Assembly: GCA_035235625.1 (NCBI GenBank) | Contig: CP141148.1 | Span: 26,041,057 to 26,105,056 of the forward strand | DNA: 64,000 nucleotides | Reading direction: 5' to 3' | From: Saururus chinensis | Lineage: Eukaryota; Streptophyta; Magnoliopsida; Piperales; Saururaceae | Shown here: positions 37,801 through 49,419 of the stretch, in pieces | How positions within the stretch are numbered: the stretch's first letter is position 1 | Layout of the letters: every line of letters begins with the position of its first letter | Notes under the pieces: generated by a model | What the model saw: the letters and a program-made list of their open reading frames with translations, nothing else | Databases searched by the model: none | What the model was told of the DNA's origin: nothing | Program-made: the position numbers and the translations under genes

Positions 37801-40800
37801 GTGGTATGAGAGAGTAAAAGTAATGGAAAAGTTTCAAACAAATTGTAACCCGTGTAAAACCCAAACATATTCAAAACAAAATTGGGCAGTTTTCATTAGG
37901 TAGAAGCTTGATCATTTGTACTAATTATATACTATAATTGTAGCTTATGTCTCCTTATGAAATAATGTATTTAGCTAGCTTATGCTTTTGGGAAAAATTC
38001 AAGCTGACAAAAATCGTTATACGCCTAGAACCAAGACTTATGGAATTTGAAATTTTAATACTAGTTGCAGAGTTAGGTAAGAGTAATTACCTCAAAACTA
38101 GCAATATCATGTGTCTTATGCTTTGGCACACCAGCTAAATCAAGTGCATGATAGAATTCTTTGATAGATTTCATCATATCATCCCATGATGGTAGTGATC
38201 TCTTATTGGAGAGGACTTGAGCAATCCATCTTGCTTGCACCTCAAAGAAAGAAATTAAAATCTGCACCATTGTGAGAGATGTCTGAGTATATTTTTCCTT
38301 GATAAAGAGAAGCTTGTCAATATGAATATATGAAAGACTACTAGTCCAGTCCATTGGACAAGATGATCATAGAATGTGCAACAAAGAATACCTTTCTAGG
38401 AATACCCACAAAAGAAAGAGATGGAGCTAGTGATGGGGGGAATGTGTGCTCATACAAAGGTCCCACTCTATCATCATCAATCACAACTATTCCTTTGGTG
38501 TCAAGGAATGGGAATGAATATGAATACCTGTGGAAGGTGAAACAAAAAAGTTGCAAAAACAAGAATTAAGAAATATCATCATTCCCCCTCCAATATTTTA
38601 AAGTGTGAAGCATGACTTGCAGGGCCTACATATGACCAACCCAAAAGTTGTAAAGCTGAACAAAATTTTCATCTCTCACATGCATGCACTTTCAATTTTG
38701 ACTTGTAAAAATTACAAATTTGTTTTGCAAGCCATTGAATGGTGCATCTGGTATAGTATGCATCAGGCCCATCTTAACATTTCTCGGTGCAATATATATT
38801 TCATATAAATATAAGGAAATTAACAGTATACATATTCAAAATTTACCCGGTGCAGTAAATAATTGAATCAGCAATGAGCCATGAACCATCCTTGAACACA
38901 ACTTGTCCATCTTCACGCAAGGAGTCAACCTGGATTTCAAGTTGTTTATTGTAGTCAATTCAAATGAATCAAGTTTGTACTGCTGCAAGAAATTAGATTG
39001 TGAGATGTTATACCTGTGCGTGTATGTGCAAATTGGGATTTTTTGAGATGACTTTTTTTAGACCTTCTGAAATTTCTAGGGACTTGGCACTCAGGTGAAC
39101 TTCTTTTGCTACACAAACAAGCTCCATGGATATGTCTTGCCCACTTGATGAGTTCCCAACTACCAAAACCACCTGCATTTGTTGTCTTTTAAATAAATTA
39201 TTATAGAACTATGTATTTAGCAGTTGAATTATGATTTTATTACCAATTTATATACTGTATGTGGGCCCCATGTGGACCATGATGGGCCCCAGCCTGGCCC
39301 CGCATGAGGCTTTCCGGTCACTTCTAGTGTCCATTGAGTGGGGTCCTTTGTGCCAACATACGTAGCATTACTCTACACTAATTTTTTGTCTCTTTCTATT
39401 TCACAATTTTAGTAACAATAATAAAAAAAAATATTTTATAAATAGAAGATTATATTATTTCTGGAATTAGCTAATAAATTTATAATAGTAAAGGTAATCC
39501 CAAATCAATTTTAATAAGATTAATATTTACATAATATGTCAAAATTACCTCGTTACTGAATGGTTCAGGAACTCTATAGACATGGCTATGTAGTTGTCTC
39601 CTCTTCCATGTATCCATACCTGTAAAGTGAATCACCTTTGAGCTGAGTCAATCTTGCTTGAACTTACAATGGAGCCAAGTTGAGTTAAGTTGGCTCAAAA
39701 TTTGCATACTTTTAATTATAATATTTATTATATTTGTTAAATAATTTAATTTTTATAAACATATATATTTTGTTCCAATAAAAACATATTCTTTTGGGGA
39801 AAACTAAAGAGGATACAAGTAGTGTTTAAAAATTCAAGATTTAGAATCGACTCTAATTTGAGTTGAGTTGGCTCGGGGTTTTACATAGTACTCAAAATGG
39901 AGATATATTATATAATACATATTTTTTATAAAACTTTTTTGTTGAAATAAATATTATATACTTATTTTATCAGGTAAAAATGTAAAAAAGTGCAAAGCTT
40001 ACATTATTTTCAACATTTTAAAATATTTAATTTAAATAAAATTAATACATTCAACAACGAATAAGATTAAAGTCGGTGTTGAATACTATACTATAATTAG
40101 TGTAAATCTTGAAGAAACAATATTAGCTAATAGAATTTGATGACATGCAATCATATTACTCTTGTCACCATCGTTTAACTCCAAGCGCTAAATGAACAAC
40201 TTAGAGAGTATTTTTTTGGTCAAAATGGAGTTCTAGAATACATAAAATTAAACGTACATGAAAATGTTGAATAAACAAACTCAAACGAAATTAAATTGTA
40301 AATGCCATATCTACTTGCCGCGCTTGATATTATGTGCAAGCCCAACGCATGGGCCAAATTTACATATGGCCCATGCAGCCATTATGGTGAATAGATGGAG
40401 GTGAGCAGAAGTAATATATTCATAAACATATGAGCTGAATCCGGCTAGGCTGAACTTAGAAGTACGCTCTTGAAGCCATGTTAGGAGCTTCAACGTTAAG
40501 TCAAGCGCCGTTGAGCTAGATAACTAGCTCAATTTATGATCACCCTTTGGGTATTGGACCTACATTGTGTTAAATCAAGTATGGGCTTGGGCCCATGTCG
40601 GTCCACTATGTTTGTGGTTCGAGTGAGCCGGTACGGGTCATGAGTTCCAAGGTTAGTAAGAGCGGTTACGCCGATCTCACATGAGCCATAATGACATGAA
40701 TTCTTATCGGACCCATATTCGTAATACACACACACTAGACATGTGACTAGGGTATACATTAACACATTGTGGAGCCCGACTCATAAATTATTGTTGATGG

Positions 40801-43605
40801 ACCAACCTGCGGTTGGCCATGTGCTGAGGGTCGTGACTAGGATATGCATTAACACATTGTGGAGCCTGACTCATGAATTATTGTTGATAGTCCAACTTGT
40901 GGTTGGCCATGTACTGAGGGTCTAGGCCACCGTGGGCTTTAAGAAGCAAAGCCCACTCCTGTCATGTTAGACTCTCTAAAAAGAACCCAAAAAAATTCAA
41001 TAAGAGGCCCATCTAATTAAGCCCATTTAAAAAGATATTGGGAGGGGTATAAAAGGGAAGAAAAAAAGAGGAGGAAGCCTAAAGTTGTGGCTGGCTGTCC
41101 CCCTCTCCTCTCCTCTCTTCCATTTTGCTCCCTTCTCCCTTGTTAGTGTGGCGCCCCCTCCTTGCTCTTGAAAGCACTAGGGCTGTCCGCCCCTCTCCAC
41201 TCCCTCTATTTCTTTTGGTGTGTGGTGCAAGAGGCTCATCTTGTTCACTGATTTGTGGTTTCAAGGACAAGAGATTGGAGGCCATCTTTGTTGAGTTCTC
41301 CATCTAAGAAGAGGGTGTTTGAGGAATTTACATATAAATAAAGTAAACTTCTCTATTTTCTTAATTGATTATTGATTCAATTAAGATCGAATATAAGTAT
41401 GAAGGAAAAAGGATGTCTCAGGGCTGATCAACCCACATGTTAATATGTACCAATCCACTCTTCCATTTTGATTAATTATATGTCTTAATTTACATGTTTA
41501 TTACTTATAATTTTACATGTTCATTTATCTTATGTAGTGAATTATTTTAAAGTCATAATTTTTATGCTTTGCGCATCCCAGGCTCGCCCACTGCCATGCC
41601 TCTGCTGCTACTGCTACGCCGTTACTCTACACGTTGCACCTAGAACTCCTAATGAGCTTACATTTCATTATAGTCCTAGAATTAAGATTTGCGCATCCCA
41701 GGCTCACCCACTGCCATGCCTCCGCTGCTACGCCGTCACTCTACACATTGCACCTAGAACTCCTAATGAGCTTACATTTCATCATAGTTTTTAGAATTAA
41801 GATGTCAAAGATTCAGCTTTCCTTTTCTTTGGAGAGTGGTCATGCCAAAATCCCTACTCTCTCGATTCTGTTTTTGTCTAAAAGATAACTACTAATAGCT
41901 TGTACTATGCTAGATGACTAAATTTCCACCCTCTTTATCCCTGTATTCCCACTTTTGGCCATGTAATTTTCTACTCTAGTCAAATGTGCAAGTTTTTATC
42001 ATATCCTCGCCCCATTAATAAAAACACCGCTTAGAGAAGAAAATTTATCTCCCTACACCCCTATCTTGAGACTCCTTTTTCTTCTTCCCCTTCTCCTTCC
42101 CCTTCCTCCTCTTACATCACTATTTTTTTAGTCACCACCACTTTTGCTCCGGCCTTCTGTACCATCTTTCTCCACCGCACTAATGGCCTCTATCTCCTCT
42201 GCCTTCATTATCTTCCTCCTCCATGCCTCCGCCAATGCCTTTCTTAACCATATTGTTGATGCCACTACTTTCAAGTTTGTTGTTATGTCCTCTTCTTCCT
42301 TCTTATTCTCCTTCTTTGCTTCGGATAAAAGACGAGTAGGAGGTTAAGAAGAAGAGGAGGCAGCAGAGGCGAGAGCAATGGCGCCAACAATAAGAACAAG
42401 TGATGACGATGACGGTATTAGCAATGGAGGTGAAAACAAAACAGAATGACGACGACGGTGGAAGAGGGATGGAGGAAGGTAAAAAGTAGGGTGAATAGAA
42501 TAGTAAAAAAAAACGCTGTTTTTTTACTGGCGTTGGGTGGAACCTTGGAGTGGGTAGAAAGGAGGCGTGTAAAGATACCCACCTACCACTTTAACGCAAG
42601 AAAACCTTAATGGGTTCGACTAGAGTACATAGAGCTGGCCTACGCATTAAAACCAGCCAAATGGCCGTGGGCCAACTATTTAAATGGTGAAAGTCCATGA
42701 TTATTGATAGCAGCCTCCATTGAATGTGCATGAAGTAAAGGCATGCGTAGTATTACAGTAATAGGAGAAGACTTCTTGAAGATAAGATTTTTCTTTTTTC
42801 CTTGTAGTGACTGAATATATTGTTTCTATTCTATATTAATAGCTATATTTGATTGTTTTATAATAAATAAAAATTAGTTCAATTTGGAAAATCTAAATGT
42901 AGCTATTAATTTGAGAGTGAGTATATTAAAGCACCAACCTAATGTGACTGAATCTTTATCCCAAGCTTTCTGAATCCTCCAATCAAACATCCCATGCAAT
43001 TTTAAAATTTTCAAGAAAAGATAAAAAGAGGGAGCTGAAGTGCCCATACCTCTAATGCAGGGCAATCTAGGCTTGGAGTAATGCCCTGTGGCCACAACCA
43101 CTGCATCAAACACCTCTTCCATTACCTTCTCTGTCTTTTTGTCCACACTGTTAACTACCCATTTCAAATCTTTGCCAAATTCATCTGAATTGACCATACC
43201 CACATAATCCACCCTTGTGTTGAATCTTATCAGCTCCCTTAGTCCATAGCAATCACAGAAGTCACTAAGGTACAAGAACATCTCCTTGTGACCTGGGAAC
43301 CTCCTCATGTCCCTGCCCTTCTTGGCCCTGAAAGGGAACTCACTGAATCCCATGATCTCTCTTGTGGATGTGAGCCTGAGAGACTCGTAGACACTGCTGT
43401 GGACCTTTGACACGTTAGATTTTCCCAAGGGGTCCTCACCTTCAACACAAGGATCATAGAGCCACTGCCCTCCGGTGTCACAGTTCTGTTCCATGACCAC
43501 CACCGAGTGGCCTTCCCTCCGGAGCTCCCTCGCGCTGACGAGCCCGGAAGGGCCGCCGCCGATCACACAGACGTACTTTGATACATATGCCTTCTCAGAC
43601 ACCAT
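34825..43605 (-). CDS. Plant flavin-containing monooxygenase (FMO GS-OX-like), seven exons
   Basis: Minus-strand exons: 43605-43050, 39619-39549, 39172-39014, 38929-38847, 38527-38392, 38261-38091 and 35022-34825 (stop TAG). All introns are GT..AG and phases join, giving 457 aa, normal for plant FMOs. The first ATG in frame is at 43605, with a TATA box about 86 bp upstream. Residues 16-21 are the FAD-binding GGGPSG; 215-220 (GNSSSG) are the NADPH-binding glycine motif; IIYCTGYS spans the exon 4/5 junction; the last exon has the family C-terminal region (residues 393-457). Plant FMOs of this clade S-oxygenate methylthioalkyl glucosinolates in Brassicales; elsewhere the substrate is unknown, so the exact reaction is not claimed. 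Oddity: in the FMO motif (usually WPGxQxHSHxY) the Gly position is Arg192. Introns 1 and 6 exceed 3 kb and are full of repeats. Confidence 0.92.
35244..35657. mobile_element. Stowaway/mariner-type MITE (about 414 bp)
   Basis: Terminal inverted repeats CCCTCCGTCCTGAAATA (left) and the complement of ATTCAGGATGAAGGGAG (right) are typical of Tc1/mariner MITEs. Just inside both ends are matching arms (AGGTGTTCTATTTT, and AAATTAGACACTT on the right). It is longer than usual because a second element lies within it. Confidence 0.8.
35441..35576. mobile_element. Small MITE nested in the Stowaway element
   Basis: A perfect 12 bp inverted repeat, GTCTGCCACCCC at the left and GGGGTGGCAGAC at the right. 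Between them are a CCCACCCCAC-like stretch and its looser counterpart. A related copy stands at 49106-49203. AGTAAA occurs on both sides of the region and may be the target duplication. Confidence 0.65.
36744..36950. mobile_element. CACTA-type transposon end in FMO intron 6
   Basis: It starts CACTACAAAATG and continues with subterminal motifs in both senses (TTAGTGGC.., AAGCCACTACTAAAAG, ATAAGCGTCACCAG, TTAGCATCACTAT), as in En/Spm ends. No matching right end was found, so it is a truncated remnant. Confidence 0.55.
40745..40922. repeat. Tandem duplication, 2 x 89 bp
   Basis: The second copy starts at 40834 with GACTAGGATATGCATTAACA against GACTAGGGTATACATTAACA in the first. The copies differ at about nine bases. 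It lies in intron 1 of the FMO gene. Confidence 0.9.
41569..41805. repeat. Tandem duplication, about 2 x 120 bp
   Basis: GCGCATCCCAGGCTC starts at 41571 and again at 41691. The first copy has an extra CTGCTA-type trinucleotide repeat unit. It lies in intron 1 of the FMO gene. Confidence 0.9.
42826..42930. mobile_element. Short MITE of the AGCTATTAAT family, about 105 bp
   Basis: The ends ATTCTATATTAATAGCTA and TAGCTATTAATTTGAGAGTG are inverted repeats. The same family occurs at 44099-44300 and 59884-60072. Confidence 0.55.
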
Positions 43606-43690
43606 GGCAATCCTTGGGTGTGGATTGAAGGTCTCTCCAGGCAATGGTGTCCTTGTGTGGCTTTACAGAATGGTAAGGTGGGTAGCTAGC

Positions 43691-43697
43691 TTTTATA
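43691..43697 (-). promoter_or_regulatory. TATA box of the FMO gene
   Basis: The minus strand reads CCTATAAAAGC, about 86 bp upstream of the start codon at 43605, a normal spacing for a plant gene with a short leader. Confidence 0.6.
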
Positions 43698-45270
43698 GGT
43701 GATGAATGGGGAGGAAAAATGGTCATGAAATGAAAGCCACATGCAGGGAGACTGGATGATGTCTAATGGAGAGGATTGAACGTCAGGAGCTGAGGAGACA
43801 AACATGTCCGCCTAAATAATGGTCAGACCCCACTAGGTAACTCTCTCAGATTCTGAGAGAAACTTCCATGTCTTGTAAAATGAGCCTTATACAGCAGAAT
43901 AGAATAAATGAGTATGTCTCCTGTCAATACCTTCAGCTGCAAGAGTATCTCAGCTAATCTTTCACGCCAGGCTAAACCTAAAATTCCTACTTTCCAATAA
44001 GAATAAAGATTATTTCTACAGAGTTCTGAATTACATAGTTGTCTGAGAAGAAAAGGATTATGGCTTACATTTAGAAGCTAGATAATTAGCAAAGGTCTTA
44101 CTCCTATGTCCGATTTAATAGCTACATTTTAAAAAATAATGATTTTTATAATTAAATGGTGAAACCCATATTTAAGAGAAGGAAAACTAAATTTACGATA
44201 ATCTTTTGTAAGTACTCAGCTATTTAAATTTAATGAAATGGAGCTATTCATAAGGAACGATTTTTTTTTAAATTAAACTATAAATTTAGGATAGAAAAAG
44301 TATTATTTTATAATCTCTTTAATTCTACAGCTTAGTACTGTTAGTTTCATCACACCTTTAGGTCCATGATATGACACTGTTTTATTCATTGGTGTTTAAA
44401 AGCTAGAGATGGATATGACTTGGTGTTGGAGCAAAGGCAAACTTTTTTGGGACAATTGTTACTGTGTTGTGAGGATGTATTATAAGGATTGGGCCCAGAA
44501 ATCTGGGTCGGAGAGACAGATTTGCAAAATTTGTTCCCTTCTCTTTCTCTTGTCTAAAAAAGTTTATATCTCATCAAGAAGCATTTCTTTCTCAGACTAG
44601 TCAAACCTATGTTTAGGCACTTATTTTCACACACTTTTTACTGTTTACAAGGACATGGAGGAGAATCGAAAGGAGCTGTGGCCTGCTGCCAGGACTGTCC
44701 CCACGGGTGGATGACTGGATGCCTCTACTTCAAGCCATGGAAAAATGCATGCAAGGAAGGAAGAAAAGGACAAGAGACCTGTTGAGTAGTTATCATTTTA
44801 TGAACAGTTATCATGGTCTTTAACCAGAGGTCCACAGCTGAAAAAGAGGAAAAGATTAAGATAAAAAAACCAACACTTTCCAACCTTTTAGCTTTCTATT
44901 GCTTCTACATTACATCTATGACAGCATTACAATGACAATGAACTAGTAGCTTGAGAAGGACTTGAATAAAGGGGGGTCCATGCTTCTGCATAAATATTTG
45001 CCTCTAAGAAGCATGGAAAAATTTATTTTCTCGTAAACCTGTAACAGTGAGATCCAAGTCTTATAATTACCACATGGATTTTGGTTCTTAGTATAGGAAG
45101 AGAAGCTTTCACGTCAACCATGTATATTAATTATGCTAGCTACTGCCTTAGGCCCCGTATTCCGTAACTGCATTAATAATATGAAAAAGTTCATATGAGC
45201 CTAAGTGTGACGGGGACAATTTTTTTGTTATGGATATGCCCTGTGAAGGTTGTACAATTAGTAGTCTCAC
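43698..45270. other. Intergenic, no gene seen
   Basis: Upstream region of the FMO gene. Apart from the MITE at 44099-44300 there is no frame with recognisable domains. Confidence 0.6.
44099..44300. mobile_element. MITE of the AGCTATTAAT family
   Basis: The left end ACTCCTATGTCCGATTTAATA, then AGCTACATTTTA and ATTAAATGGTGAA, match the MITE at 59884-60072 (ACTCCTCTATTTTG, AATAGCTACATTTAG, ATTAAATGGTGAAGCC). The right end is decayed. Confidence 0.6.
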
Positions 45271-46316
45271 AAGGGTGCTAACAAGCAGATCCGAAGGTTT
45301 CTCAAATCAAGCTTGACTATTTGAAGTTCGACTCGAGTTCGATTAAACTTCCATGGGTTCGATTTGTGGTCTATTTGAAGAGGCAGATCGGAACTTGAGT
45401 TCGAAATGTGTTCAAAATGCATATCATAGGGAAGCTCGATCCTAGTTCAAATCTCATATAACTATTCTTTTTAATTTAAATACAAAAGAATTTTTATACA
45501 AGGCTAATCCATATGCCAATTTCTCAAGAACAAAATCAACCATTCTAGGTTTAAACAAATCACATCAACATTATAAATAGGGAAAAATTATAGCAAATAA
45601 CAACCATGATGTCACATATTAATAGAGGAGATAGGTGAGTAATACAAACCCGCCTATGCCCTGAGTAATGTGTATCATTGGGTCAAAATCTAATCACACA
45701 AGATGCTCCAGCTTACACTGACACATAAGAGCTCAAGCTCATACTAATAAGGACTTAGAAAAAATATACTTGAATATACATGCACACAAAATACATTATG
45801 TACATTTTAACTATAAAATATAGAAAATTTTCAAATTGACACAACTTCCAATTATTTATGTATTATGCACCCGATTATTTTCATGCATGTACATAGTTAT
45901 AGTTATGCATTCAAAACTTCTAAGTAAATCCAACTTATTCATACATAACGAGCATCGTGCATCGCCAGATTGTAATCTGACAATACATAATTCAGGGGGC
46001 ATATTAGTTTATGCCCTCTTCTATTATCAGATCCGGGCTCACGCTCATGTGATTGAGCTCAGGATCATACAAATTATACATAATATATATATATATATAT
46101 ATATATATTACAAAAAAAAATTTACAAATATTCGAGTTGATTTTGAGCTGATCATAGCTATTCTTGAACCAAATCAATTCGAACAGTGGGTTTCTCAAGC
46201 TCGGATCGACCATGCCCAAGCTTGAGCCAAACTCGAGCCAAACCTACTTCTATCCGAGCCAATTTTAAGTAGAACAGGTTCAACTCGTAGAGTTAGCTTT
46301 GTTAGTTTTCACCCTT
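45271..46316. mobile_element. hAT-like non-autonomous element, about 1.05 kb
   Basis: The left end AAGGGTGCTAACAAGC is repeated in inverted form at the right end (GCTTTGTTAGTTTTCACCCTT). Both arms are rich in GAGCTCGA-like words such as CTCGAGTTCGA and ACTCGAGCC. A (TA)n tract lies at 46083-46109. The flanking bases are not a convincing 8 bp duplication. It encodes no transposase. Confidence 0.6.
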
Positions 46317-48810
46317 AGCCATCACGAGACAAAAATGATAGTAGAAAATTTGTCCCCATGCACTGGGATGATGTGCGAACGTATCAGATGAGGCATGACA
46401 AGCCATCAAATTGAGATTTGAGATGTACGTTACTAAAGAGCTGCTTGTCCTCGATTAACATGTGCCTCCTGTTGGGTTGTGAGTGACATACTCACATAAA
46501 CAGGAATAGCTAAGTGAAAATCTGGTTTGAGAGATATGTGAGAGGGGATAAAATTTTAAATGGGACCCACAATAAAACCATTGGGAATAGGACTTGGAAG
46601 TCCTATTCCAAAGTGGACGTGGGCTAAGGCAGTTTTAAATTAAAATTGCTTCCTCTTTATTAAAGACTTACGAAATAGAAAAAATATTGATGCACTTCTT
46701 TTTTCTCTCTTGGACGAAATACAGAAAGCGTGTTTCAGCTTGTTTCTTCTCTCCCGAAAGAAAATCTAGAGAATTCTCCTTTCTCTCTTTACATTCAACC
46801 CAACTAGAGCAAAGGCATATTTTCTCTCTTCTGTTTGATTGAGTGGCAAACAAAGAAGAATACTCATTGGTAGAAAATTGTGACAAGGCTCTTGCTCTCT
46901 TCTTCTCTTTGATAATTGGTGATTAGCCTCATTCAAGTTAAATTATCCCAGCAATTTGACTAAGGAATAAAAGGGGTTTTCTCTTGGTAAGAAGAGAAGA
47001 GATTTATCAATTAAAGAGGTAATTTTAATTCCCCAGTTTATATTTGATATAACAAAGAAGCCATGCAGGGTGATTAGCCACATCCTTGGGGCTCAGCCCC
47101 TAAAGGTCAGTAGTATTTAATCTTGCATTAATTTTTATTAATTTAAAGTAATTTAAATTTACTACTACTTATTTGTGTTTATATGTGTATACATGTAATT
47201 TGTTTGAGAGGGACATAAAAGTAATATTTTTGCACATCCATAAGGCCGGACTCACCACGAAGCTTCCTTTGCGCCACCATGATGCCCTGCACATACACGA
47301 CGTTGTGAACCCGGGCTCATATAAACGGGCAGTGATATATGCTAATCCTAAGTGTGGGATATTTGTGTTAAATATTAAGCTGGTCCCATTATGGTCATGT
47401 GAGGAAGATGTGAGGGGATGGACAGTGGAGCCTTCATTAACCATAATTTTGGCAGATGCTCATGTGCTCTGATGAAACTAGGGTTTCCAATGGTGTCGCA
47501 TACCAGATTGTGTTTCCAAATAATAGATCTGTGACTTATGCTTTACTTAAAAGTTAGATCAAGTGGAAAGGCACTCTGGTCTACGTCTACCATCCCATTT
47601 GCTCTTTATTTCGTGAACTATGTCAGATCTTCACATGATTCTGATAGTTCATTTTTTGAACAAGAAATTGGTCCTATTTTCATTCCATCTCTACGTTATA
47701 AAATTGCAAGGTGTGATAGACTGCATTAATAAATTGACTTTGATGCACTTTGACTCTTGGGTATATTGTTTATGGATGACGTTACAAAGAAGGAAGAAAT
47801 TCATACTTTGATTGAAGAAGGTAAACTTTGCAATCAAATCTACTTTTGCTCGCTTGAGAAATGTCAATGCCTTTGCTTTGATGTGATATCTAATCTTCCA
47901 AGCTACACTTCATTAGTAAATATATTATCAAATTTCACTTCACGTTTGCCTTTAAGATAAATTTTACTATTTGGGCTACGCAATTTTTTTACTTCCATTA
48001 TTTTACTGTTTGAATTGACTCAATATTGAGTCATCTAAATTTGCACTAATCTTGGATGTATTTGACAAATTAGAAGAAAATGCTCCCCTAATTCCTGTCT
48101 AAAATCGAAATAATTTTGATGCAGTGACAATGACAAAATTTATCACCGAAATTTAAAATTGTGGTATAAATTGTATTTTCAATAAAATCTAAATTTATGG
48201 TCTAAAATTGTTCTATTTTAAAGGAGATATTTTTATAAAAAAAAAGACAATGTTAAACCCTATCAAGTGATGCCATGACATGTTGAGAATGACTCTTATT
48301 CTTTTTGGCACAAATAGTTTTAATGCCGTGACAGTGATGATTTCCATTTGGGGACTCATAATCTATGTGAATGGCCTAAAATAGATGGAACAAACCTTAC
48401 TTCCATGATGGAACGTGTCCACATGCTTTAAATTCCATATTCGTTCATGTTTAGCATACCGTATGTGAATATTTTGCTATTTGCACTCAAGCTTGTTAGT
48501 TACAAGCATGTCATCATATGTTACGTTTTGGTCCTCCTTCCTACCTGGTATTCTCTACCAAATTGGCCATCATCAGATTAATGGCACACATACTAATTTA
48601 CATTAATACTTATGCATTAATACATGTATCTAATACATGTACCATCAATTCTCATAATCGACGGCTCGTGATCATCAAGGATGTATAGGATAACCATAAA
48701 GTTTTCCATGTTAAATGTGTTGCCCATTAAATGCAGTGATGGGGACGATGAGTTTTTATATGGAGAGTTACAATACAAGTATCAGAGTTAGGTTGAAGGG
48801 CTGACAGCTT
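46317..48810. other. Intergenic, no recognisable gene
   Basis: Short frames exist (for example around 47170-47470 on both strands) but none shows a domain I recognise. A GGGGCTCAGCCCC-type hairpin lies near 47088-47102. Confidence 0.5.
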
Positions 48811-49068
48811 GTTTAACATGGTGGGTGAGAAATTGCCTCTTGGTACAGACAAGAGAAACAGAAGCTGGTCCCTCACCCAATTGGACGGACTTCATACAAT
48901 AATTGTTGAACAATAACAGTACATCACCATTCAAATTAAAACGTGTTGTTTAACATGGTGGGTGAGGAATTGCCTCATCGTACAGACAAGAGAAATGGCC
49001 CCTCACCCAATTGGACGGACTTCATACAATAATTGTTGCACGATAACGGTATATCACCATTCAAATCC
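48811..49068. repeat. Tandem duplication, about 2 x 137 bp
   Basis: GTTTAACATGGTGGGTGAG occurs at 48811 and 48948. Both copies continue through TTGGACGGACTTCATACAAT and CACCATTCAAAT, with small length differences. Confidence 0.92.
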
Positions 49069-49105
49069 TGAAAGAGACCGAAGAACAAATTGCTTTCTGA
49101 TATAT

Positions 49106-49203
49106 AGTGCCACCCCCTATTTACTCAGCCTACCCTACCTCTATATCTACCAACTTTGTTAAAGAGGTGGGCGGGCTAAAAGAGGGGTAGCATACTCCTC
49201 ATC
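49106..49203. mobile_element. Second copy of the small CCACCCCCTA MITE
   Basis: The left end AGTGCCACCCCCTATTTACTC and right end GAGGGGTAGCATACTCCTCATCC match the ends of 35441-35588 (GTCTGCCACCCCCTACTTTA and GGGGTGGCAGACTCCTCATCC). Confidence 0.6.
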
Positions 49204-49419
49204 CATATTTGCAAGTATAGATCACCTAAACCTAATTTTTTTGCTAAAACAGTTATTGAAACTTTAAAAAAATTCTTATACATTTTCCTACCAATATAAC
49301 TGAAAATAGTTGAGAAATTGGCACTCTTTTGTAAAAAATGATATATTTAATGTTCTATGTATAATCAAGAATGTTAAACATGAATGATAGAAAAAAATAG
49401 TTTGGAAAATGATGAGAAA

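Larger units (their letters stand above)
35023..38090 (-). other. Intron 6 of the FMO gene, repeat-rich
   Basis: 3068 bp between donor GTAATTACTC (38090) and acceptor TTTTTTGTAG (35023). It holds a Stowaway-like MITE with a smaller MITE inside, a CACTA-type end, and otherwise AT-rich DNA with no second gene seen. Confidence 0.8.
39620..43049 (-). other. Intron 1 of the FMO gene, repeat-rich
   Basis: 3430 bp between donor GTATGGGC (43049) and acceptor TTTACAG (39620). It includes two tandem duplications, a MITE, a TATA-like GGGTATAAAAGGG (about 41045) followed by a CT-rich stretch, and a long pyrimidine/purine-biased region at 42060-42480. Short frames in it lack recognisable domains. Confidence 0.75.

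Noticed and set aside
42144-42347. 67-codon frame in FMO intron 1
   Set aside because: It lies in a pyrimidine-biased stretch of the intron, on the opposite strand, with no recognisable domain.
43606-43644. 13 extra codons upstream of the FMO start in the same frame
   Set aside because: They begin with TTG, not ATG; the first ATG is at 43605 and gives the expected N-terminus before the FAD motif.
47169-47472. 91-99 codon frames on both strands
   Set aside because: No recognisable domain on either strand and no splice-site context that would support a gene.
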